Source: Hippophae tibetana (lineage: Eukaryota > Streptophyta > Magnoliopsida > Rosales > Elaeagnaceae). From it: 64,000 bases of DNA. The DNA lies in NCBI GenBank assembly GCA_037013495.1, contig JAZDXN010000026.1, positions 1,860,001-1,924,000 of the forward strand. Reading direction: 5' to 3'. The position numbers and the translations under genes were made by a program. The notes under the pieces were generated by a model that did no database searches, was not told the DNA's origin, and saw only the letters and a list, made by a program, of their open reading frames with translations. Positions 11,947 through 24,800 of the stretch are shown piece after piece. Position 1 is the first letter of the stretch. Each line of letters starts with the position of its first letter.

Positions 11947-13397
11947 CCTAGGGTTGTTGATTTATATTTCCAATAAGTCTCTATTCTTCAAAAAAAATAA
12001 GAGAGGAGAAAAAGAAAGAGGATGTCGTTCACATTTTCAAAAATAACAAAAGATTTGGTAAATATGAGTTACAACTTTCAACGGAGATAAATTTTAACTC
12101 GGGTATCGAAACCACTATTATAATATATCAAATCGAAGCTCATATCAAATTACACAATATATTTGGTGCCGCCAACGAAAATCGTTTTTGTACACAAATT
12201 ACATCGTTTACATCACTTACCGAGTGTTTAAAGTTTTTGACGCACCATTTTCATTCTTCTTATTTCTGGTTTAATTCAATAGAGCAATACAGGAGATATT
12301 GGTGCCGACCTAGGGTTGTTGATATATATTTATAATAAGTCTCTATTCTTCAAAAAAAAATAAGAGAAGAGAAAAATAAAGAGGATGTCGTTCACATTTT
12401 CAAAAACAACAAAACATTTGGTAAATATAAGTTACAATTTTCAACGGAGATATCTTTTGACTCGGGTATCGAAACCACTATTATAATATATCAAATCGAA
12501 GCTCGTATCAAATTACACAATATGCTTTGGTCCCGACCAGGAAAATCGTTTTGGTTCCCAAATTACATCGTTTACATCACTTATCGAGTGTTTAAAGTTT
12601 TTGACGCACTATTTTCATTCTTCTTACTTCTGGTTTAATTCAATAGAGCAATACAGGAGATATTGGTGCCGACCTAGGGTTGTTGATTTATATTTCCAAT
12701 AAGTCTCTATTCTTCAAAAAAAATAAGAGAGGAGAAAAAGAAAGAGGATGTCGTTCACATTTTCAAAAATAACAAAAGATTTGGTAAATATGAGTTACAA
12801 CTTTCAACGGAGATATCTTTTAACTCGGGTATCGAAACCACTATTATAATATATCAAATCGAAGCTCATATCAAATTACACAATATATTTGGTACCGCCC
12901 ACGAAAATCGTTTTTGTACACAAATTACATCGTTTACATCACTTACCGAGTGTTTAAAGTTTTTGACGCACCATTTTCATTTTTCTTATTTCTGGTTTAA
13001 TTCAATAGAGCAATACAGGAGATATTGGTGCCGACCTAGGGTTGTTGATTTATATTTCCAATAAGTCTCTATTCTTCAAAAAAAAATAAGAGAAGAGAAA
13101 AAGAAAGAGGATGTCGTTCACATTTTCAAAAATAACAAAAGATTTGGTAAATATGAGTTACAACTTTCAACGGAGATATCTTTTAACTCGGGTATCGAAA
13201 CCACTATTATAATATATCAAAATTAAGCTCATATCAAATTACACAATATATTTGGTTCCGCCCAAGAAAATCGTTTTTGTACACAAATTACATCGTTTAC
13301 ATCACTTACCGACTGTTTAAAGTTTTTGACGCACCATTTTCATTTTTCTTACTTCTAGTTTAATTCAATAGAGCTATACAGGAGATATTGGTGCCGA
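11947..13397 (+). repeat. Four mixed monomers closing the left domain
   Basis: Landmarks lie at 11,947, 12,309, 12,673 and 13,035. They include a GCCGCCAACG monomer with GGAGATAAATTTTAAC (EcoRV site lost), a GATATATATTTATAATAAG monomer, a GGTACCGCCC monomer and one with AAAATTAAGCTC and GGTTCCGCCC. They mark the change from the 5-monomer domain to the domain rich in CTTTGGACACGG monomers. Confidence 0.78.
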
Positions 13398-14125
13398 CCT
13401 AGGGTTGTTGATTTATATTTCCAATAAGTCGCTATTCTTCAAAAAAAAAATAAGAGAAGAGAAAAAGAAAGAGGATGTCGTTCACATTTTCAATAACAAC
13501 AAAACATTTGGTAAATATGAGTTACAACTTTCAATGGAGATATCTTTGGACACGGGTATCGAAACCACTATTATCATATATCAAATCGAAGCTCGTATCA
13601 AATTACACAATATGTTTTGGTCCCGACTAGGAAAATCGTTTTTGTACCCAAATTATATCGTTTACATCACTTATCGAGTGTTTAAAGTTTTTGACGCACC
13701 ATTTTCATTCTTCTTACTTCTGGTTTAATTCAATAGAGCAATACAGGAGATATTGGTGCCGACCTAGGGTTGTTGATTTATATTTCCAATAAGTCTCTAT
13801 TCTTCAAAAAAAATAAGAGAAGAGAAAAAGAAAGAGGATGTCGTTCACATTTTCAAAAATAACAAAACATTTGGTAAATATGAGTTTCAACTTTCAACGG
13901 AGATATCTTTTGACTCGGGTATCGAAACCACTATTATAATATATCAAATTGAAGCTCGTATCAAATTACACAATATGTTTTGGTCCCGACCAGGAAAATC
14001 GTTTTTGTACCCAAATTACATCGTTTACATCACTTATCGAGTGTTTAAAGTTTTTGACGCACCATTTTCATTTTTCTTACTTCTAGTTTAATTCCATAGA
14101 GCTATACAGGAGATATTGGTGCCGA
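13398..14125 (+). repeat. Two monomers at the start of the second domain
   Basis: The first is a CTTTGGACACGG monomer with GTTTTGGTCCCGACTAGG. The second has GAGTTTCAAC and GTTTTGGTCCCGACC. Neither shows a close partner in the window beyond subfamily similarity. Confidence 0.75.
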
Positions 14126-15215
14126 CCTAGGGTTGTTGATTTATATTTCCAATAAGTCTCTATTCTTCAAAAAAAATAAGAGAAGAGAAAAAGAAAGAGG
14201 ATGTCGTTCACATTTTCAAAAATAACAAAAGATTTGGTAAATATGAGTTACAACTTTCAACGGAGATATCTTTTAACTCGGGTATCGAAACCACTATTAT
14301 AATATATCAAATCGAAGCTCATATCAAATTACACAATATATTTGGTGCCGCCCAAGAAAATCGTTTTTGTACACAAATTACATCGTTTACATCACTTACC
14401 GAGTGTTTAAAGTTTTTGACGCACAATTTTCATTTTTCTTATTTCTGGTTTAATTCAATAGAGCAATACAGGAGATATTGGTGCCGACCTAGGGTTGTTG
14501 ATTTATATTTCCAGTAAGTCTCTCTTCTTCAAAAAAAAATAAGAGAAGAGAAAAAGAAAGAGGATGTCGTTCACATTTTCAAAAATAACAAAAGATTTTG
14601 TAAATATGAGTTACAACTTTCAACGGAGATATCTTTTAACTCGGGTATCGAAACCACTATTATAATATATCAAATTGAAGCTCATATCAAATTACACAAT
14701 ATATTTGGCGCCGCCCAAGAAAATCGTTTTTGTACACAAATTACATCGTTTACATCACTTACCGAGTGTTTAAAGTTTTTGACGCACCATTTTCATTTTT
14801 CTTACTTCTAGTTTAATTCAATAGAGCTATACAGGAGACATTGGTGCCGACTTAGGGTTGTTGATTTATATTTCCAATAAGTCTCTATTCTTCAAAAAAA
14901 AAATAAGAGAAGAGAAAAAGAAAGAGGATGTCGTTCACATTTTCAATAACAACAAAACATTTGGTAAATATGAGTTACAACTTTCAATGGAGATATCTTT
15001 GGACACGGGTATCGAAACCACTATTATAATATATCAAATCGAAGCTCGTATCAAATTACACAATATGTTTTGGTCCCGACCAGGAAAATCGTTTTTGTAC
15101 CCAAATTATATCGTTTACATCACTTATCGAGTGTTTAAATTTTTTGACGCACCATTTTCATTTTTCTTATTTCTGGTTTAATTCAATAGAGCAATACAGG
15201 AGATATTGGTGCCGA
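14126..15215 (+). repeat. Trimer unit, copy 1 (1,090 bp)
   Basis: Three monomers in order: one with GACGCACAATTTTC; one with TTTCCAGTAAGTCTCTCTTC and the variant GGCGCCGCCC; and one opening with GACTTAGGG and carrying CTTTGGACACGG. The same trio occurs at 17,398, 18,488 and 23,217. The offset from this copy to the second is 3,272 bp (9 monomers), and the match continues into the following GATTTTTATTTCC monomer until about 15,440. Confidence 0.85.
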
Positions 15216-15990
15216 CCTAGGGTTGTTGATTTTTATTTCCAATAAGTCTCTATTCTTCAAAAAAAAATAAGAGAAGAGAAAAAGAAAGAGGATGTCGTTC
15301 ACATTTTCAAAAATAACAAAAGATTTGGTAAATATGAGTTACAACTTTCAACGGAGATATCTTTTAACTCGGGTATCGAAACCACTATTATAATATATCA
15401 AATCGAAGCTCATATCAAATTACACAATATATTTGGTGCCGCCCACGAAAATCGTTTTTGTACACAAATTACATCGTTTACATCACTTACCGAGTGTTTA
15501 AAGTTTTTGACGCACCATTTTCATTTTTCTTATTTCTGGTTTAATTCAATAGAGCAATACAGGAGATATTGGTGCCGACCTAGGGTTGTTGATTTATATT
15601 TCCAATAAGTCTCTATTCTTCAAAAAAAAATAAGAGAAGAGAAAAAGAAAGAGGATGTCGTTCACATTTTCAAAAATAACAAAAGATTTGGTAAATATGA
15701 GTTACAACTTTCAACGGAGATATCTTTTAACTCGGGTATCGAAACCACTATTATAATATATCAAATCGAAGCTCGTATCAAATTACACAATATGTTTTGG
15801 TCCCGACCAGGAAAATCGTTTTTGTACCCAAATTATATCGTTTACATGACTTATCGAGTGTTTAAAGTTTTTGACGCACCATTTTCATTTTTCTTATTTC
15901 TGGTTTAATTCAATAGAGCAATACAGGAGATATTGGTACCGACCTAGGGTTGTTGATTTATATTTCCAATAAGTCTCTATTCTTCAAAAA
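15216..15990 (+). repeat. About two monomers left of the 16-monomer segment
   Basis: The first carries GATTTTTATTTCC, seen again at about 18,500 and 24,320. The second is a GTTTTGGTCCCGACC type with TTTACATGACTT. The stretch ends in the A-tract near 15,990, where the large duplicated segment begins. Confidence 0.75.
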
Positions 15991-17397
15991 AAATAAGAGA
16001 AGAGAAAAAGAAAGACGATGTCGTTCACATTTTCAATAACAACAAAACATTTGGTAAATATGAGTTACAACTTTCAATGGAGATATCTTTGGACACGGGT
16101 ATCGAAACCACTATTATAATATATCAAATCGAAGCTCGTATCAAATTACACAATATGTTTTGGTCCCGACCAGGAAAATCGTTTTTGTACCCAAATTATA
16201 TCGTTTACATCACTTATCGAGTGTTTAAAGTTTTTGACGCACCATTTTCATTTTTCTTATTTCTGGTTTAATTCAATAGAGCAATACAGGAGATATTGGT
16301 GCCGACCTAGGGTTGTTGATTTATATTTCCAGTAAGTCTCTCTTCTTCAAAAAAAAATAAGAGAAGAGAAAAAGAAAGAGGATGTCGTTCACATTTTCAA
16401 AAATAACAAAAGATTTGGTAAATATGAGTTACAACTTTCAACGGATATATCTTTTAACTCGGGTATCGAAACAACTATTATAATATATCAAATTGAAGCT
16501 CATATCAAATTACACAATATATTTCGTGCCGCCTAAGAAAATCGTTTTTGTACACAAATTACATCGTTTACATCACTTACCGAGTGTTTAAAGTTTTTGA
16601 CGCACCATTTTCATTTTTCTTACTTCTAGTTTAATTCAATAGAGCAATACAGGAGATATTGGTGCCGACCTAGGGTTGTTGATTTATATTTCCAATAAGT
16701 CTCTATTCTTCAAAAAAAAATAAGAGAAGAGAAAAAGAAAGAGGATGTCGTTCACATTTTCAAAAACAACAAAACATTTGGTAAATATGAGTTACAACTT
16801 TCAATGGAGATATCTTTTGACACGGGTATCGAAACCACTCTTATAATATATCAAATCGAAGCTCGTATAAAATTACACAATATGTTTTGGTCCCGACCAG
16901 GAAAATCATTTTGGTACCCAAATTATATCGTTTACATCACTTACCGAGTGTTTATAGTTTTTGACGCACCATTTTCATTTTCCTTACTTATGGTTTAATT
17001 CAATAGAGCTATAAAGGAGATATTGGTGCCGACCAAGGGTTGTTAATTTATATTTCCAATAAGTCTCTTTTCTTAAAAAAAAAAATAGGAGAAGAGAAAA
17101 AGAAAGAAGATGTCGTTCACATTTTCAAAAACAACAAAACATTTGGTAAATATGAGATACAACTTTCAAAGGAGATATCTTTTGACTCGGGTATCGAAAC
17201 CACTATTATAATATATCAAATTGAAGCTAGTATCAATTTACACAATATTTTTTGGTCCCTCCCAAGAAAATCGTTTTTGTACACAAATTACATCGTTTAC
17301 ATCACTTATCGAGTGTTTAATGTTTTTGACGCACCATTTTCATTCTTCTTACTTCTGGTTTAATTCAATAGAGCTATACAGGAGATAATGGTGCCGA

Positions 17398-18487
17398 CCT
17401 AGGGTTGTTGATTTATATTTCCAATAAGTCTCTATTCTTCAAAAAAAAAAAAAGAAGAGAAAAAGAAAGAGGATGTCGTTCAAATTTTCAAAAATAACAA
17501 AAGATTTGGTAAATATGAGTTACAACTTTCAACAGAGATATCTTTTAACTCGGGTATCGAAACCACTATTATAATATATCAAATCGAAGCTCATATCAAA
17601 TTACACAATATATTTGGTGCCGCCCAAGAAAATCGTTTTTGTACACAAATTACATCGTTTACATCACTTACCGAGTGTTTAAAGTTTTTGACGCACAATT
17701 TTCATTTTTCTTATTTCTGGTTTAATTCAATAGAGCAATACAGGAGATATTGGTGCCGACCTAGGGTTGTTGATTTATATTTCCAGTAAGTCTCTCTTCT
17801 TCAAAAAAAAATAAGAGAAGAGAAAAAGAAAGAGGATGTCGTTCACATTTTCAAAAATAACAAAAGATTTGGTAAATATGAGTTACAACTTTCAACGGAG
17901 ATATCTTTTAACTCGGGTATCGAAACCACTATTATAATATATCAAATTGAAGCTCATATCAAATTACACAATATATTTGGCGCCGCCCAAGAAAATCGTT
18001 TTTGTACACAAATTACATCGTTTACATCACTTACCGAGTGTTTAAAGTTTTTGACGCACCATTTTCATTTTTCTTACTTCTAGTTTAATTCAATAGAGCT
18101 ATACAGGAGATATTGGTGCCGACTTAGGGTTGTTGATTTATATTTCCAATAAGTCTCTATTCTTCAAAAAAAAAATAAGAGAAGAGAAAAAGAAAGAGGA
18201 TGTCGTTCACATTTTCAATAACAACAAAACATTTGGTAAATATGAGTTACAACTTTCAATGGAGATATCTTTGGACACGGGTATCGAAACCACTATTATA
18301 ATATATCAAATCGAAGCTCGTATCAAATTACACAATATGTTTTGGTCCCGACTGGGAAAATCGTTTTTGTACCCAAATTATATCGTTTACATCACTTATC
18401 GAGTGTTTAAATTTTTTGACGCACCATTTTCATTTTTCTTATTTCTGGTTTAATTCAATAGAGCAATACAGAAGATATTGGTGCCGA
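17398..18487 (+). repeat. Trimer unit, copy 2
   Basis: GACGCACAATTTTC lies near 17,693, CCAGTAAGTCTCTCTTC at 17,783 and GACTTAGGG near 18,121. The first monomer has the T-less 13-A tract and CAACAGAGATAT. This copy is immediately followed by a further copy, so the two form a tandem pair inside the 16-monomer segment. Confidence 0.85.
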
Positions 18488-19578
18488 CCTAGGGTTGTTG
18501 ATTTTTATTTCCAATAAGTCTCTATTCTTCAAAAAAAAATAAGAGAAGAGAAAAAGAAAGAGGATGTCGTTCACATTTTCAAAAATAACAAAAGATTTGG
18601 TAAATATGAGTTACAACTTTCAACGGAGATATCTTTTAACTCGGGTATCGAAACCACTATTATAATATATCAAATCGAAGCTCATATCAAATTACACAAT
18701 ATATTTGGTGCCGCCCAAGAAAATCGTTTTTGTACACAAATTACATCGTTTACATCACTTACCGAGTGTTTAAAGTTTTTGACGCACAATTTTCATTTTT
18801 CTTATTTCTGGTTTAATTCAATAGAGCAATACAGGAGATATTGGTGCCGACCTAGGGTTGTTGATTTATATTTCCAGTAAGTCTCTCTTCTTCAAAAAAA
18901 AATAAGAGAAGAGAAAAAGAAAGAGGATGTCGTTCACATTTTCAAAAATAACAAAAGATTTGGTAAATATGAGTTACAACTTTCAACGGAGATATCTTTT
19001 AACTCGGGTATCGAAACCACTATTATAATATATCAAATTGAAGCTCATATCAAATTACACAATATATTTGGCGCCGCCCAAGAAAATCGTTTTTGTACAC
19101 AAATTACATCGTTTACATCACTTACCGAGTGTTTAAAGTTTTTGACGCACCATTTTCATTTTTCTTACTTCTAGTTTAATTCAATAGAGCTATACAGGAG
19201 ATATTGGTGCCGACTTAGGGTTGTTGATTTATATTTCCAATAAGTCTCTATTCTTCAAAAAAAAAATAAGAGAAGAGAAAAAGAAAGAGGATGTCGTTCA
19301 CATTTTCAATAACAACAAAACATTTGGTAAATATGAGTTACAACTTTCAATGGAGATATCTTTGGACACGGGTATCGAAACCACTATTATAATATATCAA
19401 ATCGAAGCTCGTATCAAATTACACAATATGTTTTGGTCCCGACTGGGAAAATCGTTTTTGTACCCAAATTATATCGTTTACATCACTTATCGAGTGTTTA
19501 AATTTTTTGACGCACCATTTTCATTTTTCTTATTTCTGGTTTAATTCAATAGAGCAATACAGGAGATATTGGTGCCGA
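18488..19578 (+). repeat. Trimer unit, copy 3
   Basis: This is a tandem copy 1,091 bp after copy 2 with the same markers, including GACTGGGAAAATCG in the last monomer. It is the extra piece that makes the left large segment 16 monomers long. The right large segment has instead one GATTTTTATTTCC monomer and one GATATATATTTATAATAAG monomer. Confidence 0.85.
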
Positions 19579-21808
19579 CCTAGGGTTGTTGATTTATATT
19601 TTCAATAAGTCTCTATTCTTCAAAAAAAATAAGAAAAGAGAAAAATAAAGAGGATGTCGTTAACATTTTCAAAAACAACAAACAATTTGGTAAATATAAG
19701 TTGCAACTTTCAACGGAGATATCTTTTGACTCGGGTATCGAAACCACTATTATAATATATCAAATCGAAGCTCGTATCAAATTACACAATATGTTTTGGT
19801 CCCAACCAAGAAAATCGTTTTTGTACCCAAATTACATCGTTTACATCACTTATCGAGTGTTTAAATTTTTTGACGCACCATTTTCATTCTTCTTACTTCT
19901 GGTTTAATTCAATAGAGCTATACAGGAGATATTGGTGCCGACCTAGGGTTGTTGATTTATATTTCCAATAAGTCTCTATTCTTCAAAAAAAATAAGAGAA
20001 GAGAAAAAGAAAGAGGATGTGGTTCACATTTTCAAAAATAACAAAAGATTTGGTAAATATGAGTTACAACTTTCAACGGATATATCTTTTAACTCGGGTA
20101 TCGAAACAACTATTATAATATATCAAATTGAAGCTCATATCAAATTACACAATATATTTCGTGCCGCCTAATAAAATCGTTTTTGTACACAAATTACATC
20201 GTTTACATCACTTACCGAGTGTTTAAAGTTTTTGACGCACCATTTTCATTTTTCTTACTTCTAGTTTAATTCAATAGAGCAATACAGGAGATATTGGTGC
20301 CGACCTAGGGTTGTTGATTTATATTTCCAATAAGTCTCTATTCTTCAAAAAAAATAAGAGAAGAGAAAAAGAAAGAGGATGTCGTTCACATTTTCAAAAA
20401 CAACAAAACATTTGGTAAATATGAGTTACAACTTTCAATGGAGATATCTTTTGACACGGGTATCGAAACCACTATTATAATATATCAAATCGAAGCTCGT
20501 ATAAAATTACACAATATGTTTTGGTCCCGACCAGGAAAATCATTTTGGTACCCAAATTATATCGTTTACATCACTTACCGAGTGTTTAAAGTTTTTGACG
20601 CACCATTTTCATTTTCCTTACTTATGGTTTAATTCAATAGAGCTATAAAGGAGATATTGGTGCCGACCAAGGGTTGTTAATTTATATTTCCAATAAGTCT
20701 CTTTTCTTAAAAAAAAAAATAGGAGAAGAGAAAAAGAAAGAAGATGTCGTTCACATTTTCAAAAACAACAAAACATTTGGTAAATATGAGATACAACTTT
20801 CAAAGGAGATATCTTTTGACTCGGGTATCGAAACCACTATTATAATATATCAAATTGAAGCGAGTATCAATTTACACAATATTTTTTGGTCCCTCCCAAG
20901 AAAATCGTTTTTGTACACAAATTACATCGTTTACATCACTTATCGAGTGTTTAATGTTTTTGACGCACCATTTTCATTCTTCTTACTTCTGGTTTAATTC
21001 AATAGAGCTATACAGGAGATAATGGTGCCGACCTAGGGTTGTTGATTTATATTTCCAATAAGTCTCTATTCTTCAAAAAAAAAAATAAAAGAAGAGAAAA
21101 AGAAAGAGAATGTCGTTCAAATTTTCAAAAATAACAAAAGATTTGGTAAATATGAGTTACAACTTTCAACGGAGATATCTTTTAACTCGGGTATCGAAAC
21201 CACTATTATAATATATCAAAATTGAAGCTCATATCAAATTACACAATATATTTGGTGCCGCCCAAGAAAATCGTTTTTGTACACAAATTACATCGTTTAC
21301 ATCACTTACCGAGTGTTTAAAGTTTTTGACGCACCATTTTCATTTTTCTTACTTCTAGTTTAATTCAATAGAGCTATACAGGAGATATTGGTGCCGACCT
21401 AGGGTTATTGATTTATATTTCCAATAAGTCTCTATTCTTCAAAAAAAAAATAAGAGAAGAGAAAAAGAAAGAGAATGTCGTTCACATTTTCAAAAACAAC
21501 AAAACATTTGGTAAATATGAGTTACAACTTTCAATGGAGATATCTTTTGACACGAGTATCGAAACCACTATTATAATAGATCAAATCGAAGCTCGTATCA
21601 AATTACACAATATGTTTTGATCCCGACCAGGAAAATCATTTTTGTACCTAAATTATATCGTTTACATCACTTACCGAGTGTTTAAAGTTTTTGACGCACC
21701 ATTTTCATTTTCCTTACTTATGGTTTAATTCAATAGAGCTATAAAGGAGATATTGGTGCCGACCAAGGGTTGTTAATTTATATTTCCAATAAGTCTCTTT
21801 TCTTCAAA

Positions 21809-24800
21809 AAAAATAAGAGAAGAGAAAAAGAAAGACGATGTCGTTCACATTTTCAATAACAACAAAACATTTGGTAAATATGAGTTACAACTTTCAATGG
21901 AGATATCTTTGGACACGGGTATCGAAACCACTATTATAATATATCAAATCGAAGCTCGTATCAAATTACACAATATGTTTTGGTCCCGACCAGGAAAATC
22001 GTTTTTGTACCCAAATTATATCGTTTACATCACTTATCGAGTGTTTAAAGTTTTTGACGCACCATTTTCATTCTTCTTATTTCTGGTTTAATTCAATAGA
22101 GCAATACAGGAGATATTGGTGCCGACCTAGGGTTGTTGATTTATATTTCCAGTAAGTCTCTCTTCTTCAAAAAAAAATAAGAGAAGAGAAAAAGAAAGAG
22201 GATGTCGTTCACATTTTCAAAAATAACAAAAGATTTGGTAAATATGAGTTACAACTTTCAACGGATATATCTTTTAACTCGGGTATCGAAACAACTATTA
22301 TAATATATCAAATTGAAGCTCATATCAAATTACACAATATATTTCGTGCCGCCTAAGAAAATCGTTTTTGTACACAAATTACATCGTTTACATCACTTAC
22401 CGAGTGTTTAAAGTTTTTGACGCACCATTTTCATTTTTCTTACTTCTAGTTTAATTCAATAGAGCAATACAGGAGATATTGGTGCCGACCTAGGGTTGTC
22501 GATTTATATTTCCAATAAGTCTCTATTCTTCAAAAAAAAATAAGAGAAGAGAAAAAGAAAGAGGATGTCGTTCACATTTTCAAAAACAACAAAACATTTG
22601 GTAAATATGAGTTACAACTTTCAATGGAGATATCTTTTGACACGGGTATCGAAACCACTCTTATAATATATCAAATCGAAGCTCGTATAAAATTACACAA
22701 TATGTTTTGGTCCCGACCAGGTAAATCATTTTGGTACCCAAATTATATCGTTTACATCACTTACCGAGTGTTTATAGTTTTTGACGCACCATTTTCATTT
22801 TCCTTACTTATGGTTTAATTCAATAGAGCTATAAAGGAGATATTGGTGCCGACCAAGGGTTGTTAATTTATATTTCCAATAAGTCTCTTTTCTTAAAAAA
22901 AAAATAGGAGAAGAGAAAAAGAAAGAAGATGTCGTTCACATTTTCAAAAACAACAAAACATTTGGTAAATATGAGATACAACTTTCAAAGGAGATATCTT
23001 TTGACTCGGGTATCGAAACCACTATTATAATATATCAAATTGAAGCTAGTATCAATTTACACAATATTTTTTGGTCCCTCCCAAGAAAATCGTTTTTGTA
23101 CACAAATTACATCGTTTACATCACTTATCGAGTGTTTAATGTTTTTGACGCACCATTTTCATTCTTCTTACTTCTGGTTTAATTCAATAGAGCTATACAG
23201 GAGATAATGGTGCCGACCTAGGGTTGTTGATTTATATTTCCAATAAGTCTCTATTCTTCAAAAAAAAAAATAAAAGAAGAGAAAAAGAAAGAGGATGTCG
23301 TTCAAATTTTCAAAAATAACAAAAGATTTGGTAAATATGAGTTACAACTTTCAACGGAGATATCTTTTAACTCGGGTATCGAAACCACTATTATAATATA
23401 TCAAATCGAAGCTCATATCAAATTACACAATATATTTGGTGCCGCCCAAGAAAATCGTTTTTGTACACAAATTACATCGTTTACATCACTTACCGAGTGT
23501 TTAAAGTTTTTGACGCACAATTTTCATTTTTCTTATTTCTGGTTTAATTCAATAGAGCAATACAGGAGATATTGGTGCCGACCTAGGGTTGTTGATTTAT
23601 ATTTCCAGTAAGTCTCTCTTCTTCAAAAAAAAATAAGAGAAGAGAAAAAGAAAGAGGATGTCGTTCACATTTTCAAAAATAACAAAAGATTTGGTAAATA
23701 TGAGTTACAACTTTCAACGGAGATATCTTTTAACTCGGGTATCGAAACCACTATTATAATATATCAAATTGAAGCTCATATCAAATTACACAATATATTT
23801 GGCGCCGCCCAAGAAAATCGTTTTTGTACACAAATTACATCGTTTACATCACTTACCGAGTGTTTAAAGTTTTTGACGCACCATTTTCATTTTTCTTACT
23901 TCTAGTTTAATTCAATAGAGCTATACAGGAGATATTGGTGCCGACTTAGGGTTGTTGATTTATATTTCCAATAAGTCTCTATTCTTCAAAAAAAAAATAA
24001 GAGAAGAGAAAAAGAAAGAGGATGTCGTTCACATTTTCAATAACAACAAAACATTTGGTAAATATGAGTTACAACTTTCAATGGAGATATCTTTGGACAC
24101 GGGTATCGAAACCACTATTATAATATATCAAATCGAAGCTCGTATCAAATTACACAATATGTTTTGGTCCCGACTGGGAAAATCGTTTTTGTACCCAAAT
24201 TATATCGTTTACATCACTTATCGAGTGTTTAAATTTTTTGACGCACCATTTTCATTTTTCTTATTTCTGGTTTAATTCAATAGAGCAATACAGAAGATAT
24301 TGGTGCCGACCTAGGGTTGTTGATTTTTATTTCCAATAAGTCTCTATTCTTCAAAAAAAAATAAGAGAAGAGAAAAAGAAAGAGGATGTCGTTCACATTT
24401 TCAAAAATAACAAAAGATTTGGTAAATATGAGTTACAACTTTCAACGGAGATATCTTTTAACTCGGGTATCGAAACCACTATTATAATATATCAAATCGA
24501 AGCTCATATCAAATTACACAATATATTTGGTGCCGCCCAAGAAAATCGTTTTTGTACACAAATTACATCGTTTACATCACTTACCGAGTGTTTAAAGTTT
24601 TTGACGCACCATTTTCATTTTTCTTATTTCTGGTTTAATTCAATAGAGCAATACAGGAGATATTGGTGCCGACCTAGGGTTGTTGATATATATTTATAAT
24701 AAGTCTCTATTCTTCAAAAAAAAATAAGAGAAGAGAAAAATAAAGAGGATGTCGTTCACATTTTCAAAAACAACAAAAAATTTGGTAAATATAAGTTACA

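Larger units (their letters stand above)
15990..21808 (+). repeat. 16-monomer segment, copy 1 (~5.82 kb)
   Basis: Markers here recur 5,820 bp further on: GAAAGACGATG at 16,010, CGGATATATCTTTT with CGTGCCGCCTAAG, CCACTCTTATAA, GACCAAGGGTTGTTAATT and the trimer. The offset is 5,820-5,822 up to about 18,860. From 19,579 on it becomes 5,458, because this copy has one more monomer (a second trimer where copy 2 has other monomers). The left border lies in the A-tract: upstream reads CTCTATTC here but CTCTTTTC before copy 2. Confidence 0.87.
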